A DNA stretch of 64,000 bases from Niameybacter massiliensis (GTDB taxonomy: Bacteria; Bacillota; Clostridia; Lachnospirales; Cellulosilyticaceae). The translations under genes were made by a program, and so were the position numbers. Under the pieces are notes generated by a model. That model had not been told where the DNA came from, searched no databases, and saw nothing but the letters and a program-made list of their open reading frames with translations. Below, piece by piece: positions 36,435 through 44,158 of this stretch. Where the stretch lies: assembly GCF_001282685.1 (NCBI RefSeq), contig NZ_LN875035.1:646894-710893 (forward strand), given 5' to 3'. Numbering within the stretch: the stretch's first letter is position 1; each line of letters opens with the position of its first letter.

Positions 36435-36463
36435 ATTATACAGCCGTCTATTTCTCCATGCAA
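36435..36463 (-). promoter_or_regulatory. Promoter for the AIM24 gene
   Basis: TTGCAT and TATAAT are separated by exactly 17 nt on the minus strand, 31 nt upstream of the start. It lies between the alaX-like stop and the AIM24 gene. Confidence 0.7.
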
Positions 36464-36474
36464 CTTAAGATTTA

Positions 36475-37620
36475 TTAAGAAATAACTTTTAAATACGCTT
36501 CTTTAATTGCTTCATAACTTCCTTCAAGTGTTCCTTGGCAAATTTCTCTCCCTCCACCTTTACCTTTAAACTGACTATTAAGCGTTTTCGCCCAACCGCC
36601 TACAAGTTCACTCGGTCCACCCAATGCATATTTATAACCTTTCTCATCACAGGTAAGTAATAAACATGGCGCTGTAGAACGCTCCATCCATATACTTGCA
36701 AAAAGGCGTAATTCAAAAGGTGTTGCTTCTTCAAGGGTACATAAAGGTTCCTGAAGGTCTGCTTGGGCCATTTTAGTTTCAAACACTTGACGCTTAAGTT
36801 TAGCAACTTGTTGCTTTAAGTCCTCTTTTTCTTCAGCAAGACGCCAAACACCCTCTACAACTTCTTCGCTCTTAACAGACAATTTATCAATTAGAGCATA
36901 AACTTGATTATTTTTTAGTTGATAATCTTTTAGCGCACGTGCACCGCATAGCAAAGTCAATCTGGTTCCACTTCTATGCTTATCGGCTGTTATTATTTTG
37001 ATTATACCAATTTCACCTGTTGTTTCAACATGTACACCGCAGCACGCACAACAGTCATATCCTTCAATATCTACTAAGCGAATGATTCCTTCTAATCTCT
37101 TTTTAGAGCGATATGGAATCGTTTCAATTTCTTGTTGTGTATAACCTTTCCCTTGTATAGGAATATTTTGATAGACTGCCTCATTGGCTAATCGCTCAAC
37201 TTCTTCTACTTGCTCTTTGGTGAGTACACCATCAAAGTCTGCTGTCATCTTTTCTTCTCCAAGACTAAAGCCTACATTGTTATAGCCATAGAGTTTATGA
37301 ATAAGACCAGAGACAATATGTTCTCCACTATGTTGCTGCATAAAGTCACGTCGTCTCTTTGCGTCCACAATGCCTTCTACCTCTTGTCCTACTTCTAGTG
37401 GTTCCCCTACAATATGATAAATATGTTCCTCTTCTTCTAGAAGCTTAACTACTGGCAATCCATTCAAAATACCTTGGTCTGCTGGTTGCCCACCTCCTCC
37501 AGGGAAAAATGCTGTTTGATCAAGCAATACACAATAGCCTGCTTCACTTTCTATACATTTTATAACTTTTGCCTTAAAAGTCATCTCATAAGGTTTTTTA
37601 TAATAAATTAAATGCGTCAT
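36475..37620 (-). CDS. Alanyl-tRNA editing protein, AlaX long form with DHHA1 domain
   Basis: AlaX proteins hydrolyse mischarged Ser- or Gly-tRNA-Ala in trans. The 381-residue protein has an N-terminal AlaRS-like beta barrel with TAFFPGGGGQPADQG. The editing zinc motifs are HSGEH at residues 97-101 and CCGVH at about 194-198. A helical segment and a C-terminal DHHA1-type domain (GGWAKTLNSQFKGKGGGREICQG) follow. GGAGGTGTAC lies before the ATG. No aminoacylation domain is present, so it is not AlaRS. Confidence 0.9.
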   Translation of the reverse strand: MTHLIYYKKPYEMTFKAKVIKCIESEAGYCVLLDQTAFFPGGGGQPADQGILNGLPVVKLLEEEEHIYHIVGEPLEVGQEVEGIVDAKRRRDFMQQHSGEHIVSGLIHKLYGYNNVGFSLGEEKMTADFDGVLTKEQVEEVERLANEAVYQNIPIQGKGYTQQEIETIPYRSKKRLEGIIRLVDIEGYDCCACCGVHVETTGEIGIIKIITADKHRSGTRLTLLCGARALKDYQLKNNQVYALIDKLSVKSEEVVEGVWRLAEEKEDLKQQVAKLKRQVFETKMAQADLQEPLCTLEEATPFELRLFASIWMERSTAPCLLLTCDEKGYKYALGGPSELVGGWAKTLNSQFKGKGGGREICQGTLEGSYEAIKEAYLKVIS

Positions 37621-37712
37621 CTGTACACCTCCATTAAATTTATTTTAATCCAAGCTAATTATTTCGTCTATGTATAAACATAACAGTTCTACCTAATTCA
37701 TACTCTCAATAC

Positions 37713-37752
37713 AAAAAGAGCTATTACATTTCACTGTGTAATAGCTCTTTTT
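37713..37752 (-). terminator. Terminator after asdA
   Basis: Two perfect 16-nt arms (37713-37728 and 37737-37752) have an 8-nt loop and a T run on both strands. It follows the asdA stop by 6 nt. Confidence 0.86.
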
Positions 37753-37758
37753 TATATT

Positions 37759-39366
37759 CTATTTAACTTCTTTTACCCATTGATTTAATACTTTATACAT
37801 TGCACGTCCAATTCTTAAATAGGCACCTTCCTCTAAGTTAGCTAAAGATACACGCACGCCCCACTTAGAGGATGCAAAACCATCAGCTGCAAGCAAAATC
37901 ACATTATGTTGATGTGCTAATTCATAAAGGAAATCTACACATTTATAGCGTGCAATAACAGCATCTGCTACTTCTTGTCCCCATTCCTCTACTAACCACT
38001 CCTTGAGATTAACTTCTGTGTAGTAGTATGCATCATAAGGATCTTTTTTTATTACACGTTGCATCCCTTCATAAAGAGTGCGTTTACGTTTTTTACAAAT
38101 ACGTCTTGTAAGCTTCTTATAATGGTCACCTTCATCTAGAAGCGCAAAACCGCTAAAGAAAGCCATCTGTACTTGTTGCGGTGTAGAAAGTCCTGCTGTA
38201 TGATTAAGGGCAACAAGACGACTGTCTGCTACCATACGATCAATAAACTTTACATCACAGGCATGTGTACCAAGTGATGTATAACGTTTTTCTAACTCTT
38301 CATGTTCCCATGGTTGTAATTTTTTAATTTGATCATCAAAAACGTTACGCTCATGTAAGAGTACTGTCCCAAGTCTCCAACCTGTTACACCAAAGTATTT
38401 TGAGAATGAGTAAATGCAAAGTGTATTATAAGGTAAATCTGCTAGTAAAGAACAAAATTGAGGTACAAAAGTACTATACACATCATCTGTCACAATCATT
38501 AGATCTGGACGGTCATTTTTGACAAGATCAATAAGGTATTGCTTACTTGTTCCACTTAATGCAATAGAAAGTGGATTGTTTGGATTAACAACAAAGACTG
38601 CTTTTACCTCATTATCTTTAAGCTGATCAAGTGCTTCTTTTGTATATTGCATACTTGTATGACCATCTTCTTCAACTTCAGTTGCACGAATATAGATGGT
38701 TTCAAACTCGTAATCTGGAAGTTCTGGTATTTCTAAGTATGGTGTAAAAATCGGGGTCATAAGTGCAATTTTATCCCCTTTATGTAAAAGATGATTATGC
38801 ATCAGAGAATCAAATAAATAACACATTCCTGCTGCGCCACCTTCCACACTAAACATATCAAACTTACCTTCAATTTCTCTATTAGGACAGAGTTCTTTAA
38901 GTAAATAGGCTTTTACAAGCTTTTCAATATGTACTAAAGAACGATCTGGAAACGGATATTGATCTCCAATAATCCCATGGGCTAACTCATGAATCCAAGC
39001 CTCTTCCTTAAATCCTAATGTTTTAACACCATAATCTACAAACTCACGGATAAAACCTGCAACTTTACGATCTGGGTATGCACTTAAAAAGCGAGTAAGT
39101 CGGGCGCCAATACCATCTCGGCTTGGCATCCCTGCTAAGTTTTCTTCTTGCCATGTACGTTGTGTTTCAAGTACTGCAAATTGGCCAAAAGCAAAGAAAG
39201 CTTGTCTTGGAAGAGTAGCAGTCCAGTTTGGATTCCCTCTTCCTGCATCTAAAATAGGTTGTTTTTCTTTTGAACTTTTAGCAATGTTGATTAAAATTTC
39301 CTTAAATTCAAAGCCGCTAATTTTATCGTATAACGACTCTACTTCTCCTCTTGTTGGACAAGACAT
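37759..39366 (-). CDS. asdA: Aspartate 4-decarboxylase (AsdA type, PLP)
   Basis: AsdA removes the beta carboxyl of L-aspartate to give L-alanine and CO2, and it has side transaminase activity. The 535-residue protein is a fold-type I aminotransferase. The PLP lysine is in YSFSKYFGVTGWRLG, the cofactor-binding NPNNP in VFVVNPNNPLS, and an N-terminal DAGRGNPNW block is typical of AsdA. The length of about 530 aa separates it from ordinary aspartate aminotransferases (about 400). The aspartate/alanine antiporter AspT, which often accompanies it, is not in the window. AGGAGGTC precedes the ATG. Confidence 0.9.
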   Translation of the reverse strand: MSCPTRGEVESLYDKISGFEFKEILINIAKSSKEKQPILDAGRGNPNWTATLPRQAFFAFGQFAVLETQRTWQEENLAGMPSRDGIGARLTRFLSAYPDRKVAGFIREFVDYGVKTLGFKEEAWIHELAHGIIGDQYPFPDRSLVHIEKLVKAYLLKELCPNREIEGKFDMFSVEGGAAGMCYLFDSLMHNHLLHKGDKIALMTPIFTPYLEIPELPDYEFETIYIRATEVEEDGHTSMQYTKEALDQLKDNEVKAVFVVNPNNPLSIALSGTSKQYLIDLVKNDRPDLMIVTDDVYSTFVPQFCSLLADLPYNTLCIYSFSKYFGVTGWRLGTVLLHERNVFDDQIKKLQPWEHEELEKRYTSLGTHACDVKFIDRMVADSRLVALNHTAGLSTPQQVQMAFFSGFALLDEGDHYKKLTRRICKKRKRTLYEGMQRVIKKDPYDAYYYTEVNLKEWLVEEWGQEVADAVIARYKCVDFLYELAHQHNVILLAADGFASSKWGVRVSLANLEEGAYLRIGRAMYKVLNQWVKEVK

Positions 39367-39407
39367 GATGTGACCTCCTAGTGTTCTTCCCGCAAAAAGC
39401 TTACACT

Positions 39408-40229
39408 TTATAATTGATTAATTTTATTTGTTGTATAATCTAATACTTTTTGTACTTCTTCTTCATACTGAGTTGTTTTTTCCATAGATAAGTTTCCAAC
39501 AGTTTGTGTCATTGGAAGTTCACCTAAAAGTTCAACATCCATCTCCTTGAAGAATTGATCCATACCCTCTTGATTAAACATTCTAATTTTCTTGCTACAA
39601 TCTGGGCAAAGGATATAACTCATATTTTCAATAACCCCAATAATAGGTACATTCATTTTACGTGTCATGTTAATAGCCTTAGATACAATCATTGAAACCA
39701 TATCTTGTGGTGTAGAAATCATGACAACACCAGTCATCGGAATAGATTGCATTGTTGTAAGAGCAACATCACCTGTTCCTGGCGGCATATCGATTACTAA
39801 GTAATCTAAATCTCCCCATACAACATCTTGATAAAATTGTTTAACTGCACCTGCAATCACTGGACCTCTCCAGATAACGGGTTGATTTTCATCTTCCATA
39901 AGAAGATTAACAGACATCACACGAATGCCTTCCTCTGTTTCAACTGGGTAAATTAATTCACCTTCTGTTCTAACATTAGCTTCTTTAATGTGTAAAAGTC
40001 TTGGTATACTTGGTCCTGTAATATCAGCATCCATAATACCCACTTTATGACCTTGGCTAGCAAGTGTTTTTGCAAGTAATACAGACATTGTAGATTTACC
40101 AACACCACCTTTACCACTCATGACACCAATAATCTTTTTAATATTACCATGTGTATTTAATTCTATTTGACAAGATGATTCACTTTTGTTGCATGAACCA
40201 TGACTTGGACAACTACTACAATTTGACAT
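39408..40229 (-). CDS. Mrp/NBP35 family iron-sulfur cluster carrier ATPase
   Basis: Mrp-type ATPases bind a bridging [4Fe-4S] cluster and pass it to target proteins. The 273-residue protein has an N-terminal Cys-rich tail (CSSCPSHGSC, then another Cys) like NBP35, the deviant Walker A GVMSGKGGVGKSTMS at about residues 36-50, and switch/Walker B DMPPGTGD. The cluster-binding CPDC is at about residues 210-213. A strong promoter lies upstream. Which apoproteins it serves is not shown by the context. Confidence 0.92.
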   Translation of the reverse strand: MSNCSSCPSHGSCNKSESSCQIELNTHGNIKKIIGVMSGKGGVGKSTMSVLLAKTLASQGHKVGIMDADITGPSIPRLLHIKEANVRTEGELIYPVETEEGIRVMSVNLLMEDENQPVIWRGPVIAGAVKQFYQDVVWGDLDYLVIDMPPGTGDVALTTMQSIPMTGVVMISTPQDMVSMIVSKAINMTRKMNVPIIGVIENMSYILCPDCSKKIRMFNQEGMDQFFKEMDVELLGELPMTQTVGNLSMEKTTQYEEEVQKVLDYTTNKINQL

Positions 40230-40262
40230 CTTTAATCACCTCGTATTTTATGTTTCTTTTTT

Positions 40263-40291
40263 ATTCTAGGTCTCTTATTCCCAACTGTCAA
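40263..40291 (-). promoter_or_regulatory. Promoter for the Mrp ATPase gene
   Basis: TTGACA and TAGAAT are separated by exactly 17 nt on the minus strand, 34 nt upstream of the start codon. Confidence 0.75.
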
Positions 40292-40322
40292 ACCTATTTA
40301 AAAAGATGTAATTAATTTATTA

Positions 40323-40700
40323 TTAAAAACTATCATACAGCATTTCATCATCATCTACCCATTTATGACTACATGCATTACAGCTATAATATTCATCTAT
40401 AACAAAACGTACTTCATTGCTCTCTATTTCAAAACATCGGCGTACTTTATCTAACACATCTTCCTTAAGACATTTATCATAATAGATAACATATTGTTTA
40501 CTATTGGTATTATAAGCTACACGACCTCTTGGCCAAAAATCATATTTTTCATTGAATTTGGCTTCAAACTCATTACGCCATACACGGTCATGTCCTTCTG
40601 GTGGATTATAGAAAACACCTTGAATGGTCCCTTGCTGTCTGTCGTATTTTTTAGTTAAAATATCGTCTTGTTGACAAAAAAACACGCCTATTTGTGCCAT
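40323..40700 (-). CDS. Conserved hypothetical protein with C-terminal CxxC
   Basis: The 125-residue soluble protein has no recognised domain. It begins MAQIGVFFCQQDDILTKKY, is rich in aromatic and charged residues, and ends with a CNACSHKW motif at about residues 107-114. Together with an upstream Cys this could be a metal knuckle. The protein is of normal codon use and has GGGGGCGC upstream. It is on the same strand as the Mrp ATPase gene, but the Mrp promoter lies between them, so linkage is weak. No function is proposed. Confidence 0.7.
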   Translation of the reverse strand: MAQIGVFFCQQDDILTKKYDRQQGTIQGVFYNPPEGHDRVWRNEFEAKFNEKYDFWPRGRVAYNTNSKQYVIYYDKCLKEDVLDKVRRCFEIESNEVRFVIDEYYSCNACSHKWVDDDEMLYDSF

Positions 40701-40809
40701 GTTTGCGCCCCCTTATTCATATATTATGTCTATTCATTTCTATCCATTATGTCTAACTTTCATCTATTTGTCAAACATCTTTTTTGAATCCTTTTAAGCA
40801 AATAAAAAC

Positions 40810-40850
40810 CACATCAAAACTTTTCTCCTGCAAAAGAAATTTTTGATGTG
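40810..40850 (-). terminator. Terminator after the TIM-barrel-like gene
   Basis: Two 10-nt arms (40810-40819 and 40841-40850) have a 21-nt loop and are followed by GGTTTTTATT on the minus strand. Confidence 0.7.
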
Positions 40851-40857
40851 ATTTACT

Positions 40858-41805
40858 TTATCTTAAAATAGATTGTGCCATACGTCTATAAGTATGACGA
40901 ATGCCACGTATAGCAATAGAGAGTGTCTTAATATTTTCTGGAAGTGCCATACCAAAGGTACCACAATCTCCAATGTGTTGAATATCTGCACCTGCCATTT
41001 TTGAAAGGAGTGCCATTTGCTCAATGACACTTTCACTTGATCCCTCTTGTGAAGTGCCTATTGTTGTCATTGCCAATGCACCCGCTTCATGAATCGTATT
41101 TGTCATTTGCTTTGCTAGTTCTAAATCAAACCCTGGCACTGTGCCTGGAGCCGGGAAAAGTACAATATCTGCACCCCACTCTACAAAATCCTTCACACAA
41201 GCTACATCATATAAGTTACCACTACCTGCACCATGCATTTTGCCTGCAATAATTAAAACTTCTTCTCCCAATACCTCTTTAGCTAGCTTAATACCTTCAC
41301 AAATAGTTTCATGCGTTACACCTGTATTCGGATTTCCTGTAAGCACTATATAATCAAAACCATAGGCTAAAGCACGTTCTAAATTCTCACGACTTAAACA
41401 ATAGCCTGGTTCATAAGCGCTTCCTTCTGGCACCGGTTCTAAGTTTACACCAATTAAGCGACCCACCATTTTTTTTAATTTTCGAATATAATCAGTATCC
41501 GCCAAATTATCTGCAATTTGCTTTTCTAACTTCTTAGCTAATTCACCCATTCCTTGCATGGCATCTATTTCTGGATGAACACCCCATATAAATGGCGCAT
41601 TAAAATTAAAAGTATTGAGTGTAATCATATCTGCTCCAAAACTTGCCGCAAGCTCTAAGTTAGATACTTCTCTAATATAAGGGGTATAGCTTACAATCGT
41701 TTCAGAGACAACAGTACGCCCTTCTGATGTGGCAATAATCTGTTTAAGTTCCTTCTTACTTAGTGATTCAATATCTTTAGTTGTGAGCTCAAAAATTCTT
41801 TTCAT
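40858..41805 (-). CDS. TIM-barrel-like protein of unknown function (DUF7916-type, often labelled PEP phosphonomutase-like)
   Basis: The 315-residue protein has the repeating beta-alpha pattern of a TIM barrel, with GRLIGVNLEPVPEGS, YGFDYIVLTGNPNTGV, VLIIAGKMHGAG, WGADIVLFPAPGTVPGF and ALAMTTIGTSQEGS. An N-terminal ELAASFGADMITLNTFNFNAP block is conserved in the family as I recall it. Genomes of Clostridia label such proteins PEP phosphonomutase or haloacid dehalogenase-like, neither well supported. The gene is 9 nt downstream of rnhA and probably co-transcribed. The reaction is unknown. Confidence 0.6.
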   Translation of the reverse strand: MKRIFELTTKDIESLSKKELKQIIATSEGRTVVSETIVSYTPYIREVSNLELAASFGADMITLNTFNFNAPFIWGVHPEIDAMQGMGELAKKLEKQIADNLADTDYIRKLKKMVGRLIGVNLEPVPEGSAYEPGYCLSRENLERALAYGFDYIVLTGNPNTGVTHETICEGIKLAKEVLGEEVLIIAGKMHGAGSGNLYDVACVKDFVEWGADIVLFPAPGTVPGFDLELAKQMTNTIHEAGALAMTTIGTSQEGSSESVIEQMALLSKMAGADIQHIGDCGTFGMALPENIKTLSIAIRGIRHTYRRMAQSILR

Positions 41806-41814
41806 TTTATCCTC

Positions 41815-42261
41815 CTATTGTTCATCCATTGCACGATTGGCAAGCGCATCTGCTTTATTATTTCCAAAATTATCACTGTGCCCTTTAACTTTTACAAATT
41901 TAATATCTTTAAATTTTTGTTTTTCCGCATACAGCTGTTGCCAAAGTTCTTTATTTTCTACAGGCTCTTTCTTTGATGTCACCCAGCCTTTTTTCATCCA
42001 ATTATAAATCCAACTTGTAATCCCATTTAAAACGTAGGCGCTATCTACCATAACTTCTATGGGTACATCTTTCCATTTAACTGCGCGCAAACCTTCTATA
42101 CAAGCTGTAAGCTCCATAATATTATTGGTTGTTCCACGGGTTCCACCATAAAGTTCTTTTGTTTTATCTTGATAGGTTAAATATACACCCCATCCACCTA
42201 CATTATTATTTTTCCCATTTCCACGACATCCACCATCGCAATAAATGATTATTTTATCCAT
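41815..42261 (-). CDS. rnhA: Ribonuclease HI
   Basis: RNase HI removes RNA from RNA-DNA hybrids. The 148-residue protein starts MDKIIIYCDGGCRGNGK (catalytic Asp). It has TNNIMELTACIEGL (catalytic Glu), VMVDSAYVLNGI (Asp), and KVKGHSDNFGNNKADALAN (His and the fourth Asp). The basic handle region is WIYNWMKKGWVTSKKEPV. It has a promoter at 42309-42337. The length is close to the E. coli enzyme. Confidence 0.96.
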   Translation of the reverse strand: MDKIIIYCDGGCRGNGKNNNVGGWGVYLTYQDKTKELYGGTRGTTNNIMELTACIEGLRAVKWKDVPIEVMVDSAYVLNGITSWIYNWMKKGWVTSKKEPVENKELWQQLYAEKQKFKDIKFVKVKGHSDNFGNNKADALANRAMDEQ

Positions 42262-42308
42262 AGTTCACCTATTTTCTCATCTCATTTAGTTTTAGTCCAT
42301 TTACCTTT

Positions 42309-42337
42309 ATTATATCTAACTTATCCCTGAAATTAAA
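42309..42337 (-). promoter_or_regulatory. Promoter for rnhA
   Basis: TTTAAT and a perfect TATAAT are separated by 17 nt on the minus strand, 48 nt upstream of rnhA. Confidence 0.6.
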
Positions 42338-42355
42338 CACCTAATAAAATACAAA

Positions 42356-42379
42356 ATCCCTAGAATTCCTTCTAGGGAT
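42356..42379 (-). terminator. Terminator after mgtE
   Basis: A perfect 10-bp hairpin with a GGAA loop is followed by TTTTG on the minus strand, 16 nt after the mgtE stop codon. Confidence 0.72.
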
Positions 42380-42395
42380 CATAAATTCTTTTAAA

Positions 42396-43739
42396 TTATA
42401 CGAGGTAATGAATAAAAGCTGTCGCAAGCCCAAGGAAGAAGAAGAAACCAAGTACATCTGTAAATGTGGTTACAAATACTGAAGATGCTAAAGCAGGGTC
42501 TATCTTCATTTTCTTAAGAACAATCGGCACAACAAGTCCTGATAATGTCGCTACAATCATGTTAAGAATCATAGCAATACCTATGACTGCTCCAAATATA
42601 ATATTACCTTCCCATAAGTAGCCAAGCACTGCTATAACAGCACCAATAGATACCCCTGTAATAAGACCAATTCCAAGTTCTTTAAGTAAGGCTTTTTTAA
42701 AGTGTTTTAAATCTAATTCTCCCAGTGCCAATCCACGTACAATAACAGTCAGTGTTTGTGTACCTGCATTACCACCCATCCCAGCTACAATTGGCATAAA
42801 AGTAGCCAGAGAAACAACTTTTTCAATTGTTCCTTCAAAAAGTCCTACTACAGCAGAAGCAAAGATTGCTGTGAGTAAGTTTACAAATAACCAAGGCAAT
42901 CTACTTTTAACAGATTCTTTTAAAGTACCATTAACTTTTTCACCTTCACCAACACCCCCTAGTTTATGGATGTCTTCGGTATTTTCATCACGTAAGATTT
43001 GCATGACGTCATCAACTGTTACGATACCAAGTAGGCGCCCAACACGATCTACAACAGGTAGTGTTAAATAACCATATTTCTCAAATAAATGCCCTACTTC
43101 TTCTTGATCCATATCAAAAGGAATGGTCTCTACATTGGGTTGCAAAATTTCCCCTATAGTTGTATCAAAATGAGTTGTTACTAACTCTTTAAGTGTTACA
43201 ACTCCTTTTAATTTATCAAAATCATCAACGACATATAAGTCATAGGCATGATCAATCTCTTCTTTATTATCTTGTAAATATCTTAAAGTTTGTTTTACTG
43301 TCATATAAGCTTTAACACAAACAAACTCTGTTGCCATAATCCCTGCTGCAGTATCTGGATCGTAACTTAAAAGTTGGCGTACTTTTCTTGCATCTTCTTC
43401 TGTCATCTTCGCTAAGATTTTATTTGCCTGTGTTTCATCTAGCATTCCTAATAAGTCTGTAAGCTCATCAGATGCCATTTCTTCAATAATATTGCGTTGT
43501 CTATTTTCACTAAAACTTGTAAGTAAGTTATATTTTTCTTCTGGCTCTGCCTCATCAATAATTGAGGCAATATAATGTTCTGGTAGTCTACTTAAAATAT
43601 CTAATCCGTTTTCTTCATCTTCTTTTAAGATATCTAAAATATCAACTGGGTGGATATTTTCAATGTATTCAATAATTCTTGCTTGTGGTGCGTGAAGAAG
43701 AAACTTTTTAAGTTCTTCTTGGCTCATGTTTGTTTTCAT
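42396..43739 (-). CDS. mgtE: Magnesium transporter MgtE
   Basis: MgtE is a dimeric Mg2+ channel gated by its cytosolic domains. The 447-residue protein has the helical N domain (about 1-130), two CBS domains (about 130-255, containing LPVVDRVGRLLGIVTVDDVMQ) and five membrane helices. The pore motif GMGGNAGTQTLTVIVRGLALGE is at about residues 317-340. The start ATG at 43739 has GAGAGGGG 7 nt upstream. Its 400-nt leader contains an M-box riboswitch and a second structured element, listed separately, so Mg2+ regulates it at the RNA level. Confidence 0.96.
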   Translation of the reverse strand: MKTNMSQEELKKFLLHAPQARIIEYIENIHPVDILDILKEDEENGLDILSRLPEHYIASIIDEAEPEEKYNLLTSFSENRQRNIIEEMASDELTDLLGMLDETQANKILAKMTEEDARKVRQLLSYDPDTAAGIMATEFVCVKAYMTVKQTLRYLQDNKEEIDHAYDLYVVDDFDKLKGVVTLKELVTTHFDTTIGEILQPNVETIPFDMDQEEVGHLFEKYGYLTLPVVDRVGRLLGIVTVDDVMQILRDENTEDIHKLGGVGEGEKVNGTLKESVKSRLPWLFVNLLTAIFASAVVGLFEGTIEKVVSLATFMPIVAGMGGNAGTQTLTVIVRGLALGELDLKHFKKALLKELGIGLITGVSIGAVIAVLGYLWEGNIIFGAVIGIAMILNMIVATLSGLVVPIVLKKMKIDPALASSVFVTTFTDVLGFFFFLGLATAFIHYLV

Positions 43740-43746
43740 TATCTGT

Positions 43747-43864
43747 CCCCTCTCTCAGGGAGCACCAGTTCCTACTGTGGTATGACTGGCCGCATCCCCG
43801 TCTATCTGATTACTTCCCGATTGTTCGTTGCTACTCTTTGGCGAATCCAATCATACCACCTCCT
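43747..43864 (-). promoter_or_regulatory. Unrecognised structured leader element between the M-box terminator and mgtE
   Basis: Arms 43777-43789 and 43847-43859 form a 13-bp stem with one G-U pair that encloses about 57 nt. The 5' arm contains the start codon of a 7-codon ORF and touches its ribosome site. Nearer mgtE, 43747-43751 and 43757-43761 form a 5-bp hairpin that covers the mgtE ribosome site. I could not match this to any riboswitch class I know. Regulation by it is inference. Confidence 0.5.
43831..43854 (-). CDS. Candidate 7-codon leader peptide (MIGFAKE) upstream of mgtE
   Basis: The ORF reads ATG ATT GGA TTC GCC AAA GAG TAG. An AGGAGG at 43859-43864 lies 4 nt before the ATG, the best ribosome site in the leader, but spacing is short. 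It lies after the M-box terminator and 92 nt upstream of mgtE. Its ATG is inside the stem described above, so translation could open that stem. It may be an uORF with regulatory use, as in other Mg2+ transporter leaders, or a chance ORF. Only sequence evidence is available. Confidence 0.4.
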   Translation of the reverse strand: MIGFAKE

Positions 43865-43928
43865 TTTATCTTCTATTTATTCCTATAACATTTTTATTCA
43901 TTATATAACTTCCTAGACACATAAAAAA

Positions 43929-43953
43929 GGCTTCTTGCTAGACGCAAAAAGCC
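43929..43953 (-). terminator. Riboswitch-controlled terminator of the M-box leader
   Basis: A 10-bp hairpin (GGCTTTTTGC with GCAAGAAGCC, one G-U) with a 5-nt loop is followed by TTTTTT on the minus strand. It starts about 8 nt after the conserved M-box 3' region, as expected for a Mg2+-dependent transcription terminator. Confidence 0.85.
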
Positions 43954-43961
43954 ATAAAATA

Positions 43962-44110
43962 CGGACTTCACAACGTTTTAGCACTATAAAGCGTAGACGA
44001 TTTGTCAGCTACATTAAAAATAACCTTGTGGATCATTTCTGTTCACCCATTGGAATCTCTAGATTTTTCTGGGCAGCAGCCTGTGTCTTTATAGGAGCCT
44101 CACCTAAAAA
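43962..44110 (-). ncRNA. M-box (ykoK) magnesium riboswitch
   Basis: The minus strand carries the conserved M-box blocks in order: TTAGGTGAGGCTCCTATA, GACACAGGCTGCTGCCCAGAA, CCAATGGGTGAACAGAAATG, TTTTTAATGTAGCTGA and GTGCTAAAAC. This class senses Mg2+ and represses Mg2+ transporter genes by premature termination when Mg2+ is high. It lies downstream of a strong promoter, followed by a terminator, and mgtE is the first gene after it. Boundaries are approximate within a few bases. Confidence 0.93.
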
Positions 44111-44129
44111 ATGTCACTCTTCTTTATTC

Positions 44130-44158
44130 ATCATACAAAATCCCTTTTTATCTGTCAA
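44130..44158 (-). promoter_or_regulatory. Promoter of the mgtE leader
   Basis: A consensus TTGACA and TATGAT are separated by exactly 17 nt on the minus strand. The -10 ends 20 nt upstream of the M-box. The -35 lies in the final codons of the upstream P-type ATPase gene. Confidence 0.82.

Noticed and set aside
37759-39366. T-box or amino-acid attenuator in front of asdA or the AlaX gene
   Set aside because: No specifier loop or TGGNACCGCG sequence was seen in the leaders.
43772-43795. Second mini-ORF (MRPVIPQ) as an independent leader peptide
   Set aside because: Its only G-rich sequence abuts the ATG with no spacing, so efficient initiation is unlikely. It is mentioned only as a possibility in the findings.
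43747-43864. Manganese (yybP-ykoY) riboswitch in front of mgtE
   Set aside because: The string CCAAAGAGTAGC resembles the Mn2+ aptamer entry, but the GGGGAGTAG core and the downstream conserved loop are not present.
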